Of a stretch of DNA of 64,000 nucleotides, positions 42,985-51,148 are shown one piece after another. The position numbers and the translations under genes were made by a program. The notes under the pieces were generated by a model. The model was not told the DNA's origin. It made no database searches and saw only the letters and a list, made by a program, of their open reading frames with translations. Positions within the stretch are counted from its first letter, which is position 1, and each line of letters starts with the position of its first letter. The DNA comes from Marinobacter halodurans (GTDB taxonomy: Bacteria > Pseudomonadota > Gammaproteobacteria > Pseudomonadales > Oleiphilaceae): NCBI RefSeq assembly GCF_004327985.1, contig NZ_SJDL01000024.1:18333-82332 (forward strand). Reading direction: 5' to 3'.

Positions 42985-45498
42985 TCAGGCGATGTCGGCT
43001 TTGGCCAGCGGACGGCGCTGGTCGCGTTCGGTGGTCCAGTGCTGTACCGGGTCTTTCTTCTCCGGCGCGTTGACGAACTCGCGGAACCGTTTGCGCTTCT
43101 CCGGATCCTCCACGGTGGTCTTCCACTCGCACTGGTAGGTGCCGATGATGGCCTGCATGTGGGCTTCCAGTTCCTCGCCCAGGCCCAGGCTGTCGTCCAG
43201 CACGACCTCTTTCAGGTAGTCCAGACCGCCTTCCAGGTTCTCCAGCCAGACGCTGGTGCGCTGCAGGCGGTCGGCGGTGCGCACGTAGAACATCAGCACC
43301 CGGTCGACGGTGCGGATCAGTTCGTCATCGGACAGGTCGGTGGCGAACAGGTCCGCGTGGCGCGGCCGCATGCCGCCGTTACCGCAGACGTAGAGGTTCC
43401 AGCCGTTCTCGGTGGCAATCACGCCGATATCCTTGCTCTGGGCCTCGGCGCATTCCCGGGTGCAACCGGACACGGCGAACTTGAGCTTGTGCGGGGAGCG
43501 CAGGCCCTTGTAGCGCTCCTCCAGCCGGATCGCCATGCCCACGCTGTCCTGCACGCCGTAGCGGCACCAGGTGCTGCCGACGCAGGATTTCACCGTGCGC
43601 ACCGACTTGCCGTAGGCGTGGCCGGTCTCGAAGCCGGCGGCGATCAGCTTTTCCCAGATCTCCGGCAACTCGCTCAACGTGGCGCCGAACAGGTCCACCC
43701 GCTGGCCGCCGGTGATCTTGGTGTAGAGGTTGTATTCCTTGGCCACTTCACCCAGCACGATCAGCTTGTCCGGGGTGATTTCACCGCCCGGGATGCGCGG
43801 GACGATGGAGTAGGTGCCGTTCTTCTGCATGTTAGCCATGAAGGTGTCGTTGGTGTCCTGCAGGGGCACGTGGTCGGTGGCCATGATGTGCTCGTTCCAG
43901 CAGGTGGCCAGGATCGAGGCGACCGCCGGTTTGCAGATGTCGCAGCCGTGACCCTTGCCGTGCTGCTTGATCAGGCTGTGGAAGGTGCGGATGCCGTTGA
44001 CCTTCACCAGGTGGAACAGCTCCTGGCGGCTGTAGGGGAAGTGCTCGCAGATGTCCTTGCTGACCTCCACGCCACGCTTTTCCAGCTCGTTGTCCACCAC
44101 GGACTTGAGCAGGGCCGCGCAGCCACCGCAGCCGGTGCTGGCCTTGGTCTCGCCCTTTACCGCGCCGAGGTCCGTGCAGCCGGCGTCGATGGCGCCGCAG
44201 ATGTCGCCCTTGCTGACGTTGTGGCACGAGCAGATCGAGGCCGTCTCCGGCAGCGCATCCGGGCCCAGTGCCGGGGCGCCGCCCTCGGAGACCGGCAGGA
44301 TCAGGCTTTCCGGGTTCTTGGGCAGGTCGATGCCGTTCAGCGCGTATTGCAGCAGCGTGTCGTAGGGCCCGTTGTCGCCCACCAGGATGGCACCCAGCAG
44401 TTTCTTGCCGTCTTCGCTGATCACCAGGCGGCCGTAGGTGCCGGCCTGCTCGTCGTTGAAGCGGATGTTGCGGGCGCCCGGCGTGGCACCGTGGGCGTCA
44501 CCAATCGAGCCCACATCCACGCCCAGCAGCTTGAGCTTGGTGCTCATGTCGGCGCCACGGAAGCCGGCTTCCGCGTCCTGGTTCAGGCGCGCCGCCAGCG
44601 TGCGGGCCATGGTGTAGCCCGGGGCCACCAGGCCAAAGATGCGGTTGTCCCACAGCGCGCACTCGCCAATGGCGAACACCTGCGGGTCGGAAGTGGTGCA
44701 CTGGTCGTCGATGACGATACCGCCGCGCTCGCCGATCTCGAGGCCGCTGGACCGGGCCAGGGTGTCCTGCGGGCGGATGCCGGCGGAGAACACGATCAGG
44801 TCGGTTTCCAGGTGCGTGTCGTCGGAGAAGTTCATGCGCAGGCGCGCTTCCTCCCCCGGCACGATGGCCGTGGTGGCCTTCTCGGTGTGCACCTGCACGC
44901 CCAGTTCCTCGATCTTGCGCTTGAGCAGCGCGCCGCCGTCGGCGTCCAGTTGGACCGGCATCAGGCGCGGGGCGAATTCCACCACGTGGGCTTCCAGGCC
45001 CAGGCTCTTGAGGGCGTTGGCCGCTTCGAGTCCCAGTAAACCGCCGCCAACGACGACGCCGGTTTTCCTGCCTTCGGCGCTGGCGCGAATGGCGTCCAGG
45101 TCCGCCAGGGTGCGGTAGACCAGGCAGTGGTCCCGGTCGTGGCCGTCGATGGGCGGGACGAACGGGTAGGAACCGGTCGCCAGCACCACCGCGTCGTAGG
45201 TGTATTCCCCCTTGGGGGTCAGGACTTTGCGGTTATCCCGGTCCAGTTCGGTCACCGGCTCGTCCAGGTGCAGGGTCAGGCCCTTGGCGGCGTAATCCTT
45301 GGCGGTGCCCAGTGCCAGGTCAGCGTGGGTGGAGCCCCCGAAATACTCGGACAGATGGACCCGGTCGTAGGCGATCAGCGGTTCCTCGCCGAACACGTGG
45401 ATGTCGTAGTCCGCGGCGGCGGGCGTCTCTGCAAACTGTTCGAGAAAGTGATGGCCAACCATGCCATTCCCGATCACGATCAATGTTTTGTTTGCCAT
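42985..45498 (-). CDS. nirB: NADH-dependent assimilatory nitrite reductase large subunit NirB
   Basis: 837 residues. Order: FAD Rossmann ('LIVIGNGMVGHHFLEQF'), NADH site ('GVVVGGGLLGLEAANAL'), a BFD-type [2Fe-2S] domain ('ICSCHNVSKGDICGAIDAGCTDLG' and 'STGCGGCAALL'), and the sirohaem/[4Fe-4S] nitrite reductase half with 'SCVGSTWCRYGVQDS' and 'SGCTRECAEAQSKDIG'. Reduces nitrite to ammonium in the cytoplasm. Sits between the NasC-like gene and nirD. Confidence 0.96.
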   Translation of the reverse strand: MANKTLIVIGNGMVGHHFLEQFAETPAAADYDIHVFGEEPLIAYDRVHLSEYFGGSTHADLALGTAKDYAAKGLTLHLDEPVTELDRDNRKVLTPKGEYTYDAVVLATGSYPFVPPIDGHDRDHCLVYRTLADLDAIRASAEGRKTGVVVGGGLLGLEAANALKSLGLEAHVVEFAPRLMPVQLDADGGALLKRKIEELGVQVHTEKATTAIVPGEEARLRMNFSDDTHLETDLIVFSAGIRPQDTLARSSGLEIGERGGIVIDDQCTTSDPQVFAIGECALWDNRIFGLVAPGYTMARTLAARLNQDAEAGFRGADMSTKLKLLGVDVGSIGDAHGATPGARNIRFNDEQAGTYGRLVISEDGKKLLGAILVGDNGPYDTLLQYALNGIDLPKNPESLILPVSEGGAPALGPDALPETASICSCHNVSKGDICGAIDAGCTDLGAVKGETKASTGCGGCAALLKSVVDNELEKRGVEVSKDICEHFPYSRQELFHLVKVNGIRTFHSLIKQHGKGHGCDICKPAVASILATCWNEHIMATDHVPLQDTNDTFMANMQKNGTYSIVPRIPGGEITPDKLIVLGEVAKEYNLYTKITGGQRVDLFGATLSELPEIWEKLIAAGFETGHAYGKSVRTVKSCVGSTWCRYGVQDSVGMAIRLEERYKGLRSPHKLKFAVSGCTRECAEAQSKDIGVIATENGWNLYVCGNGGMRPRHADLFATDLSDDELIRTVDRVLMFYVRTADRLQRTSVWLENLEGGLDYLKEVVLDDSLGLGEELEAHMQAIIGTYQCEWKTTVEDPEKRKRFREFVNAPEKKDPVQHWTTERDQRRPLAKADIA

Positions 45499-45522
45499 GG
45501 TCTGTCTCTCTCTGTCTGTCCG

Positions 45523-46734
45523 TCAGGCGTCGCAGTAGGCGGCGCCAAAAGCGAGTTGCTGCCGGTAGGCCGACAGGTCCCGCTGTTGCTGAAGTTGGTC
45601 GAAATACCACGGGCCATCCTGGGTCTCGCCAAACAGGACGGCGCCCGCCAGGCGGTTATCCCGCAGCAGGAGGTGGCAGTAACGGGCGGATTCGTGGTCC
45701 TGCCAGATCACGGATTCGGTGTCCGGGCCGGGCTGGGCCTGGCCGCAGGAGAAAATGGGGATGCCGCTGATCTTGAGCCGGGTGGCGACATCGCCCGGCT
45801 CGAACCGCTCGGCGTCGCCGCACAGCACGCCCGCCAGGATCTCGGCCTGCTGGTAGCCAGGCTCCACCAGCCCGAAGGTGTGCTCACCCAGCTGGCAGCA
45901 TTCGCCGAGGGCGTAGACGTTTTCCCGGCTGGTGCACAACTGGTGGTCGACACAGATGCCCCGTTCACAGTCGAGGCCGGCCTCGCGGGCCAGTTCGGCA
46001 TTGGGGGTAATGCCGGCGGCCAGGACCACCAGGTCGGTGCTGACGAGGGTTTCGTCCGACAGCTCCACCGCCCGAACCCGGCGCTGGCCCACCAGGCTGC
46101 GGGGGGATTCGCCGGTAATGCTATGAATGCCGCGGGCTTCCAGCGCCTCGCCGAGCAGTTCCCCGGCGGTGGCGTCGAGCTGGCGGTTGAGCAGGTAGGG
46201 GCTGCGATGAATCACGGTGACCGCCATGCCCTGCTGGCTCAGTCCTTCTGCGGCTTCCAGTCCCAGGAAGCCGCCACCGATGACGACGGCGCGACGGTAA
46301 TGCGCGCTCATGGCGAGCAGTTGCTCGGTGTCGCGGATGTCGCGGAAGGTCACCACGCCTTCCAGGGATTCCCCCGGGAGCGACAGCGACGAGGGCCGTG
46401 CGCCGGTGGCGATGACCAGATCGTCGTACCCGAAGGTGCGGCCATCCTCGGCAGTCACCTGCTTTGCGGCGGTATCCAGCCGGGTCACCCGGGTGTTCGG
46501 GTGCAGGCGGATCCGGTGGGCATGGAACCAGTCCAGCGGTTGCAGGGTGATGGCGTCCAGGCTGGCTTCGCCGGCCAGCACCGAGGACAGCAGCACCCGG
46601 TTATAGGCGGGCACGGCTTCAGCGCTGAGCACGTCGATGCGGGTGTACGGATGATCGGCACGGGCCACCAGTCGCTCCAGCAAACGCTGGGCCACCATGC
46701 CGTGTCCAACCACCAGTAATGTGCGTTCTGCCAT
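45523..46734 (-). CDS. NAD(P)H/FAD oxidoreductase, NasC-like electron donor of nitrate reductase
   Basis: 403 residues, matching the N-terminal flavoprotein part of NirB: 'LLVVGHGMVAQRLLERL', 'VIGGGFLGLEAAEGLSQQG' (NADH), 'NVYALGECCQLGEHTFGLV' (FAD). The BFD, ferredoxin and sirohaem parts are absent. In Klebsiella the NasC protein plays this role, passing electrons from NADH to NasA; here the BFD-type cluster is instead at the end of NasA. First gene of nasC-like/nirB/nirD, behind a sigma-54-like promoter and an ANTAR-type leader. Confidence 0.85.
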   Translation of the reverse strand: MAERTLLVVGHGMVAQRLLERLVARADHPYTRIDVLSAEAVPAYNRVLLSSVLAGEASLDAITLQPLDWFHAHRIRLHPNTRVTRLDTAAKQVTAEDGRTFGYDDLVIATGARPSSLSLPGESLEGVVTFRDIRDTEQLLAMSAHYRRAVVIGGGFLGLEAAEGLSQQGMAVTVIHRSPYLLNRQLDATAGELLGEALEARGIHSITGESPRSLVGQRRVRAVELSDETLVSTDLVVLAAGITPNAELAREAGLDCERGICVDHQLCTSRENVYALGECCQLGEHTFGLVEPGYQQAEILAGVLCGDAERFEPGDVATRLKISGIPIFSCGQAQPGPDTESVIWQDHESARYCHLLLRDNRLAGAVLFGETQDGPWYFDQLQQQRDLSAYRQQLAFGAAYCDA

Positions 46735-46760
46735 GGGGTGCTCGACCTTTTCCCGCCAAC

Positions 46761-46853
46761 AAAAAAAGCCGGAGCATCTTCCCCTTGCGGAGAGCGATGG
46801 TCCGGCGTCAGTGCCAACAACGATGTTTGATGGTCCGATCAATCCCTGATCGG
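46761..46853 (-). promoter_or_regulatory. NasT (ANTAR)-type antitermination leader of the nirBD operon
   Basis: Reverse strand: hairpin P1 CCGATCA-GGGAT-TGATCGG (46853-46835), hairpin P2 GGC-ACTGAC-GCC (46815-46804) whose six-base loop has A1 and G4, and a terminator whose left arm GCCGGA (46806-46801) shares bases with P2 and whose right arm TCCGGC is followed by seven T (46767-46761). ANTAR proteins bind P1-P2 and thereby stop the terminator forming. The leader ends 27 bases before the first gene. Confidence 0.8.
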
Positions 46854-46876
46854 GCAAGTCGTCCTGTTTTATCTAA

Positions 46877-46892
46877 AGCGATTACCGTGCCA
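46877..46892 (-). promoter_or_regulatory. Sigma-54-type promoter of the nirBD operon
   Basis: Reverse strand TGGCACG-GTAA-TCGCT: perfect -24 element, GG-N10-GC spacing, one mismatch in the -12 TTGCW. The start would fall near 46866, 13 bases before hairpin P1 of the leader. The 100 bases between here and the nrtD stop hold nothing else. Confidence 0.75.
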
Positions 46893-47001
46893 GTCTTTCT
46901 GTGACCATAAAATCAGTGGGTTACGCGATTTGCCGTGATTTCCCACTCGTTTTACCTGCCCAGCTCTGGTTCGGAACGACTTCAAAACGCACTAAAAACG
47001 A

Positions 47002-47937
47002 TCAGTTCTGCACTGCTGTCGCGACCGGCTTCTTCGTTTTTGCCGAGGTTGGCTGCGGTTCTGGTGCTTTCACTTCGACCGGCGATTCAGGGGCAGTCGA
47101 ATCCGCCTCTTCGGTCGGTGTGGATGCCTGAGGGGCCTTGTCGCCCTTACCCGGGAAACGCTGCTTCTCGTAGAGGAAACGTAATACGGCCTGGCGGTAA
47201 TGCACGTACTCGGGATCGTCCGCCAGGGTAACCCGGTTGCGCGGGCGTGGCAGGTCGATGGTCAGTTCTTCGCCCACCGTCGCCGCCGGGCCGTTGGTCA
47301 TCATCACGATGCGGTCCGACAGCAGCACGGCCTCGTCCACGTCGTGGGTGATCATGATCACGGTGCTGTTCAGGTCCTGCTGGATCTCCATCAGGGCATC
47401 CTGCAGGTGGGCGCGGGTCAGGGCGTCCAGCGCGCCGAAGGGTTCGTCCATCAGCAATACGCTGGGGCGCATGGACAGGGCCCGGGCGATGCCGACCCGC
47501 TGGGCCATGCCGCCGGAGATCTCGCCGGGGCGCTTGTCCCGGGCGTGGGCCATATTGACCAGCTCCAGGTTGTGCAGGATCCAGTCCGTTCGCTCGCGCT
47601 TGGTCATGGTCTTGCGGAAGACCTGCCGCACCGCCAGTTCGACGTTCTCGTAGACGGTCAGCCAGGGCATCAGGGCGTGGTTCTGGAACACTACCGCCCG
47701 CTCGGGGCCCGGCGTATTGACCTCGTGGCCGTCGAGCACGCAGCCGCCCTTGGTAGCCTGGAGCAGACCGGCAACGATGTTCAGGACCGTGGATTTGCCG
47801 CAGCCGGAGTGGCCGATCAGCGACACGAACTCGCCCTTGCGGATTTTCAGGTTGATGGTATCCAGCGCCTGGAACGGACCCTGGGGGGTATCGAAGCTCA
47901 TGCTGACGCCGGTGAGTTCAAGATGCGATTTACTCAT
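47002..47937 (-). CDS. nrtD: Nitrate/nitrite ABC transporter ATP-binding protein NrtD
   Basis: 311 residues. ATPase of the nitrate/sulfonate/taurine class: Walker A GHSGCGKST, Q-loop 'FQNHALMPWLTVYENVELAV', signature 'EISGGMAQRVGIARAL' and Walker B 'VLLMDEPFGALDALTR'. 'THDVDEAVLLSDRIVMMTNGP' is typical. The C-terminal 45 residues are a low-complexity Pro/Ala/Thr/Glu/Lys tail with no NrtC-like binding domain. ATG 47937 (MSKSHLEL). Third gene of nrtABD. Confidence 0.94.
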   Translation of the reverse strand: MSKSHLELTGVSMSFDTPQGPFQALDTINLKIRKGEFVSLIGHSGCGKSTVLNIVAGLLQATKGGCVLDGHEVNTPGPERAVVFQNHALMPWLTVYENVELAVRQVFRKTMTKRERTDWILHNLELVNMAHARDKRPGEISGGMAQRVGIARALSMRPSVLLMDEPFGALDALTRAHLQDALMEIQQDLNSTVIMITHDVDEAVLLSDRIVMMTNGPAATVGEELTIDLPRPRNRVTLADDPEYVHYRQAVLRFLYEKQRFPGKGDKAPQASTPTEEADSTAPESPVEVKAPEPQPTSAKTKKPVATAVQN

Positions 47938-47962
47938 GGTCGGTCTCCTCGAGAGTCCGTGT

Positions 47963-48940
47963 TTATTCGTCCCAGGCAACTTTGCGCTGGATCATCAGCA
48001 TGATCCGGTCCAGCACATAGCCAATGAAGCCGATGGCCAGCACGGCCACCATGATGCGGCTCAGGGAGTCGCTGCTGCCGTTCTGGAATTCGTCCCAGAC
48101 GAATTTCCCCAGACCGGGGTTCTGTGCCAGCATCTCGGCGGCGATCAGCACCATCCAGGCGATGCCCAGGGAGACTCGCAGGCCGGTGAAGATCATCGGC
48201 ACGGCCGCCGGCAGGACCACCTTGCGGGCGTGGGTCCAGAAGGGCAGACGCAACACCTTGGAGACGTTGACCAGATCCGGATTGACCTGGGCCACCCCCG
48301 TGGCGGTGTTGATCAGTGTGGGCCAGAGGCTGCACAGGGTGACGGTAACCATCGAGGTGATGAACGACTTCTCGAACATCGGGTCGTCACTGACGTAGGT
48401 GGCCGAGACCACCATGGTCACCAGCGGCAGCCAGGCCAGCGGCGAGACCGGTTTGAAGATCTGGATGATCGGGTTGGCCGCTGCCGCAAAGTAGCGATTG
48501 AGGCCGATCATGATCCCCAGCGGTACCGCGATGATCGTGGCCAGGAAAAACCCGGCCAGCACGGTCTTCAGGCTGGTGAAGATCTGGTCGATGAACGTCG
48601 GTGCCCCGGGATAGGGCCGGATGCGGGTTTCTGCATCCGGGTTGTCGGCGAGGATGCGCGCGTTGCGCTTCTCCTGCATCTCGACGTAGCGGTCCGCCCG
48701 ATCCTGTTCGTTCTGGTGTTCCTGCCACAACTGACCGGCCTGCTCATAGACGTTGGCCGGGGTCGGGAAATCACCCAGCGACGTGTTGATCTGGGGCGCG
48801 ACCAGTTGCCAGGCAATCAGGAATAAAGCGATGCCCAGCACGGGCAGGGTCACCGACTGCAGCAGCGCCTTGCCGGTGACGTCCGGATAGCGGCGTCGGA
48901 TCAGCTGCAGCAGTGGATTGGTGGACGTGAGCGTGCTCAT
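47963..48940 (-). CDS. nrtB: Nitrate/nitrite ABC transporter permease NrtB
   Basis: 325 residues, six main helices. The binding-protein-dependent permease signature 'ATGVAQVNPDLVNVSKVLRLPFWTHARKVVLPAAVPMIFTGLRVSLGIAWMVLIAAEML' is the conserved NrtB region. A charged periplasmic stretch ('WQEHQNEQDRADRYVEMQEKRNARILADNP') lies after helix 1, longer than in many NrtB proteins. Translation overlaps closely with nrtA (21-base gap) and nrtD (25 bases). Confidence 0.94.
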   Translation of the reverse strand: MSTLTSTNPLLQLIRRRYPDVTGKALLQSVTLPVLGIALFLIAWQLVAPQINTSLGDFPTPANVYEQAGQLWQEHQNEQDRADRYVEMQEKRNARILADNPDAETRIRPYPGAPTFIDQIFTSLKTVLAGFFLATIIAVPLGIMIGLNRYFAAAANPIIQIFKPVSPLAWLPLVTMVVSATYVSDDPMFEKSFITSMVTVTLCSLWPTLINTATGVAQVNPDLVNVSKVLRLPFWTHARKVVLPAAVPMIFTGLRVSLGIAWMVLIAAEMLAQNPGLGKFVWDEFQNGSSDSLSRIMVAVLAIGFIGYVLDRIMLMIQRKVAWDE

Positions 48941-48961
48941 GGTTTGTCTCCCGGGACCCGG

Positions 48962-50329
48962 TTACGGGGTCTCCTTGCCTTTCAGTCCGATGGGGAAGCT
49001 GTCGATGTAGGCGTTGGGCTGCTTGGGATCGAACGCCACGCCGTCGATGAACTCACCCTCGTGCGGGCGGGTGAAATTGGCCTTGTCGAAGTCCGGGAAC
49101 GCGCTGGCCGGCAGGGTGCCGTCGGCGATCAGGGACTTGGCGGCCTGCTCGTAGATGTCGGCACGATAGACCTTCCTGGCGATGTCCATGTACCAGCTGT
49201 CCGGCTTTTGCTCCGGAATCTGGCCCCAACGGCGCATCTGGGTCAGGTACCAGATGGCATCCGACGGGTACGGGTAGGTGGCGAAGTAGCGGAAGAAGAC
49301 GTTGAAGTCGGGCACTTCACGCACGTCGCCCTTTTCGTATTCGAAGGTGCCGGTCATGGAGTTGGCGATGACTTCTTCGTCCGCACCGACGTAATTGGGT
49401 CGGGCCAGCATCTTCACCGCGGCTTCACGATTGGCGTTGTTGTTCTCGTCCAGCCAGTAGGCGGCGCGGATCAGGGCACGCAGCAGGTGCAGATGGGTGT
49501 TGGGGTATTTCTCGGCCCATTGCTCGGTCACGCCGAAGACTTTCTCCGGGTTGTTGGGCCAGATCTCATAGTCGGTGATCACCGGCACGCCAATGCCTTT
49601 GAACACGGCCTGCTGGTTCCACGGTTCACCCACGCAGTAGCCCTGGATGGTGCCGGCTTCCAGCGTCGAGGGCATCTGCGGCGGCGGGGTGACGGACAGT
49701 TGCACGTCCGCCTGCAGGGTGCCGCTGGTGTCGCCGTTCTGTGGCGCGTAGTAGCCGGGATTCAGGCCGCCGGCTGCGAGCCAGTAACGCAGCTCGTAGT
49801 TGTGGGTCGACACCGGGAACACCATGCCCATTTTGAACGGTTCGCCGGCGTTGCGCTGTTTCTCGACGACCGGCTTGAGCGCGGAGGCGCTGATCGGGTG
49901 CTGGGGTTTGCCGTCGGCGTTGGTCGGGATATTCGGCTTCATCTGGTCCCAGACGTCGTCGGACACGGTGATGCCGTTGCCGTTCAGGTCCATGCTGAAG
50001 GCGGTGATAATGTTGGCCTTTGTGCCGTAACCGATGGTGGCTCCGAGGGGCTGGCCGGCCAGCATGTGGGCCCCGTCCAGCTCACCGGTGATGACCCGGT
50101 CGAGCAGGACTTTCCAGTTGGCCTGGGCTTCCAGCTCCACGAACAGGCCTTCATCCATGAAGTAGCCGTTTTCCCAGGCGACGGCCAGCGGGGCCATGTC
50201 AGTGAGTTTGATAAAGCCCAGCTTGAGGTCGGGTTTTTCCGGGGGACCGATCTCGTCACCGAATGCGGTCACGGATTGTGTCAGCCCCAATACGGCAGCG
50301 AAGGTTGCTGTCAGGATACGGCTCGCCAT
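48962..50329 (-). CDS. nrtA: Nitrate/nitrite ABC transporter substrate-binding protein NrtA
   Basis: 455 residues. Signal peptide (ends SVTAFG), then the NrtA/CmpA fold: '[68 protein letters not shown]', 'NGNGITVS', '[13 protein letters not shown]' and '[18 protein letters not shown]'. Periplasmic. No lipobox, unlike cyanobacterial NrtA, so a soluble binder. First gene of nrtABD, behind an ANTAR leader. Confidence 0.95.
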   Translation of the reverse strand: MASRILTATFAAVLGLTQSVTAFGDEIGPPEKPDLKLGFIKLTDMAPLAVAWENGYFMDEGLFVELEAQANWKVLLDRVITGELDGAHMLAGQPLGATIGYGTKANIITAFSMDLNGNGITVSDDVWDQMKPNIPTNADGKPQHPISASALKPVVEKQRNAGEPFKMGMVFPVSTHNYELRYWLAAGGLNPGYYAPQNGDTSGTLQADVQLSVTPPPQMPSTLEAGTIQGYCVGEPWNQQAVFKGIGVPVITDYEIWPNNPEKVFGVTEQWAEKYPNTHLHLLRALIRAAYWLDENNNANREAAVKMLARPNYVGADEEVIANSMTGTFEYEKGDVREVPDFNVFFRYFATYPYPSDAIWYLTQMRRWGQIPEQKPDSWYMDIARKVYRADIYEQAAKSLIADGTLPASAFPDFDKANFTRPHEGEFIDGVAFDPKQPNAYIDSFPIGLKGKETP

Positions 50330-50361
50330 GCGTCTCTCCTATGTCATCTTTTCTTTTGGGC

Positions 50362-50430
50362 AAAAAAAAGCGCCCACCCCCGTCGCCGGGGGCAGGCGCC
50401 AATGCCTGCAGATCGTCATCGTCTGTAGTC
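50362..50430 (-). promoter_or_regulatory. NasT (ANTAR)-type antitermination leader of nrtABD
   Basis: Reverse strand: hairpin P2 GCAGGC-ATTGGC-GCCTGC (50409-50392), loop with A1 and G4; terminator arms of 13 base pairs with two wobbles (50399-50387 and 50382-50370) followed by eight T (50369-50362). P2 and the terminator share GCGCCTGC, so they exclude one another. A weaker P1 can form from CAGA..TCTG (50426-50410). Ends 32 bases before nrtA. Confidence 0.8.
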
Positions 50431-50439
50431 AAACTGTGT

Positions 50440-50581
50440 GAGGGTGTTGCAAAAGCTACTGTGCTCGGCCATACGGCGTTGAAAATCGCCTCAAGATACT
50501 CATTTACAACCCGTAAACTGCGCTCTTTCGTTAATTTTCGCCTTGTCTGGCCGTCGCTCGTGACGCTTTTGAAACACCCTC
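50440..50581. mobile_element. 142-bp MITE-like inverted-repeat element in the nrtA leader region
   Basis: Termini gagggtgttgcaaaagc (50440-50456) and gcttttgaaacaccctc (50565-50581) are complementary at 16 of 17 positions, and the inner sequences also pair in part (gctcggcca..ggcg against its counterpart near 50541-50560), so the whole can fold into one long imperfect hairpin. It carries no gene. Size and ends are those of a miniature inverted-repeat element. It stands between the sigma-54-like promoter (50629) and the ANTAR leader (50430) of nrtABD. Confidence 0.75.
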
Positions 50582-50628
50582 GTGTGGTACTGAGCCGATT
50601 CAGTACGCGTAATCGTCACTTTATCCAT

Positions 50629-50644
50629 GGCATGGGGCGTGCCA
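50629..50644 (-). promoter_or_regulatory. Sigma-54-type promoter of nrtABD
   Basis: Reverse strand TGGCACG-CCCC-ATGCC: perfect -24 element and GG-N10-GC spacing; the -12 part keeps GC but has ATGCC for TTGCW. The start would fall near 50619, so the transcript would cross the 142-bp inverted-repeat element before the leader. TGCACC (50740-50745), an NtrC half-site, is about 120 bases upstream. Confidence 0.55.
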
Positions 50645-50786
50645 GTTTTAAATACTGTTTTATATCAGTGTGTTAAATGGTTTTCGGGTTGAGGGGGATG
50701 CGAAGTAACAGAGCCTTTTCGGGTCAGTTGGTTAGAAAGTGCACCATGTGCGGGCGGGATGGGGCGGCCGGGAATCACGAATTAGG

Positions 50787-51122
50787 CGTTGGGCGTCTGG
50801 AACCCATGGAGGCCATCGCTTCCGCCGCCCTAGAGGGCCATCCCTGGCCCGCTATTGCGGTCAAGGACGTCCTGTCCTTTTCTCCAGCGATGGCCCCCAT
50901 GGGTTTCGATCAGGCCTTGTGCAAGACGCTTGGGGGTAATGGTCCAGCTTTGAACGAGGGTAGGAGTGATGGGCGCCTTGCGGCGCCTCAGAAGCTGAAG
51001 CATCTGCTACATGCTCGAGTTGGCTGGGCAATGTAGCCGATGCTTCAGCTTCGGAGCGGACGCCAGTCCGCCGGATCCATTCGGGAGCCTTGCGGCTCCT
51101 CCGAAGCCAAAGCGTCGGCTAC
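50787..51122 (+). repeat. Composite palindromic intergenic repeat, copy 2
   Basis: Part A: outer arms 50799-50820 and 50886-50907, inner hairpins near 50823-50860 and aaggac/gtcctt (50873-50889 region), plus an added basal stem gcgtct/agacgc (50793-50798 with 50924-50929). A 62-base spacer follows as in copy 1. Part B: gggcgccttgcggcgcct, facing units gaagctgaagcat (50991 on) and atgcttcagcttc (51040 on), hairpin gcggac-gcca-gtccgc, then an extra degenerate direct unit (gggagccttgcggctcct.. gaagccaaagcgtcggctacat, 51082-51122). Lies between the nrtA promoter and nasS. Confidence 0.85.
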
Positions 51123-51148
51123 ATAAGCAGACGCAATGCAGGCATTGG

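Noticed and set aside
42982..45039. A 685-codon forward frame opposite nirB
   Set aside because: Antisense shadow of the conserved NirB coding sequence; no start region or family motif.
50448..50470. A possible sigma-54 site with TTGCA inside the MITE-like element, close to the nrtA leader
   Set aside because: The GG required ten bases before the GC is missing (AC instead), so the -24 element cannot be matched.
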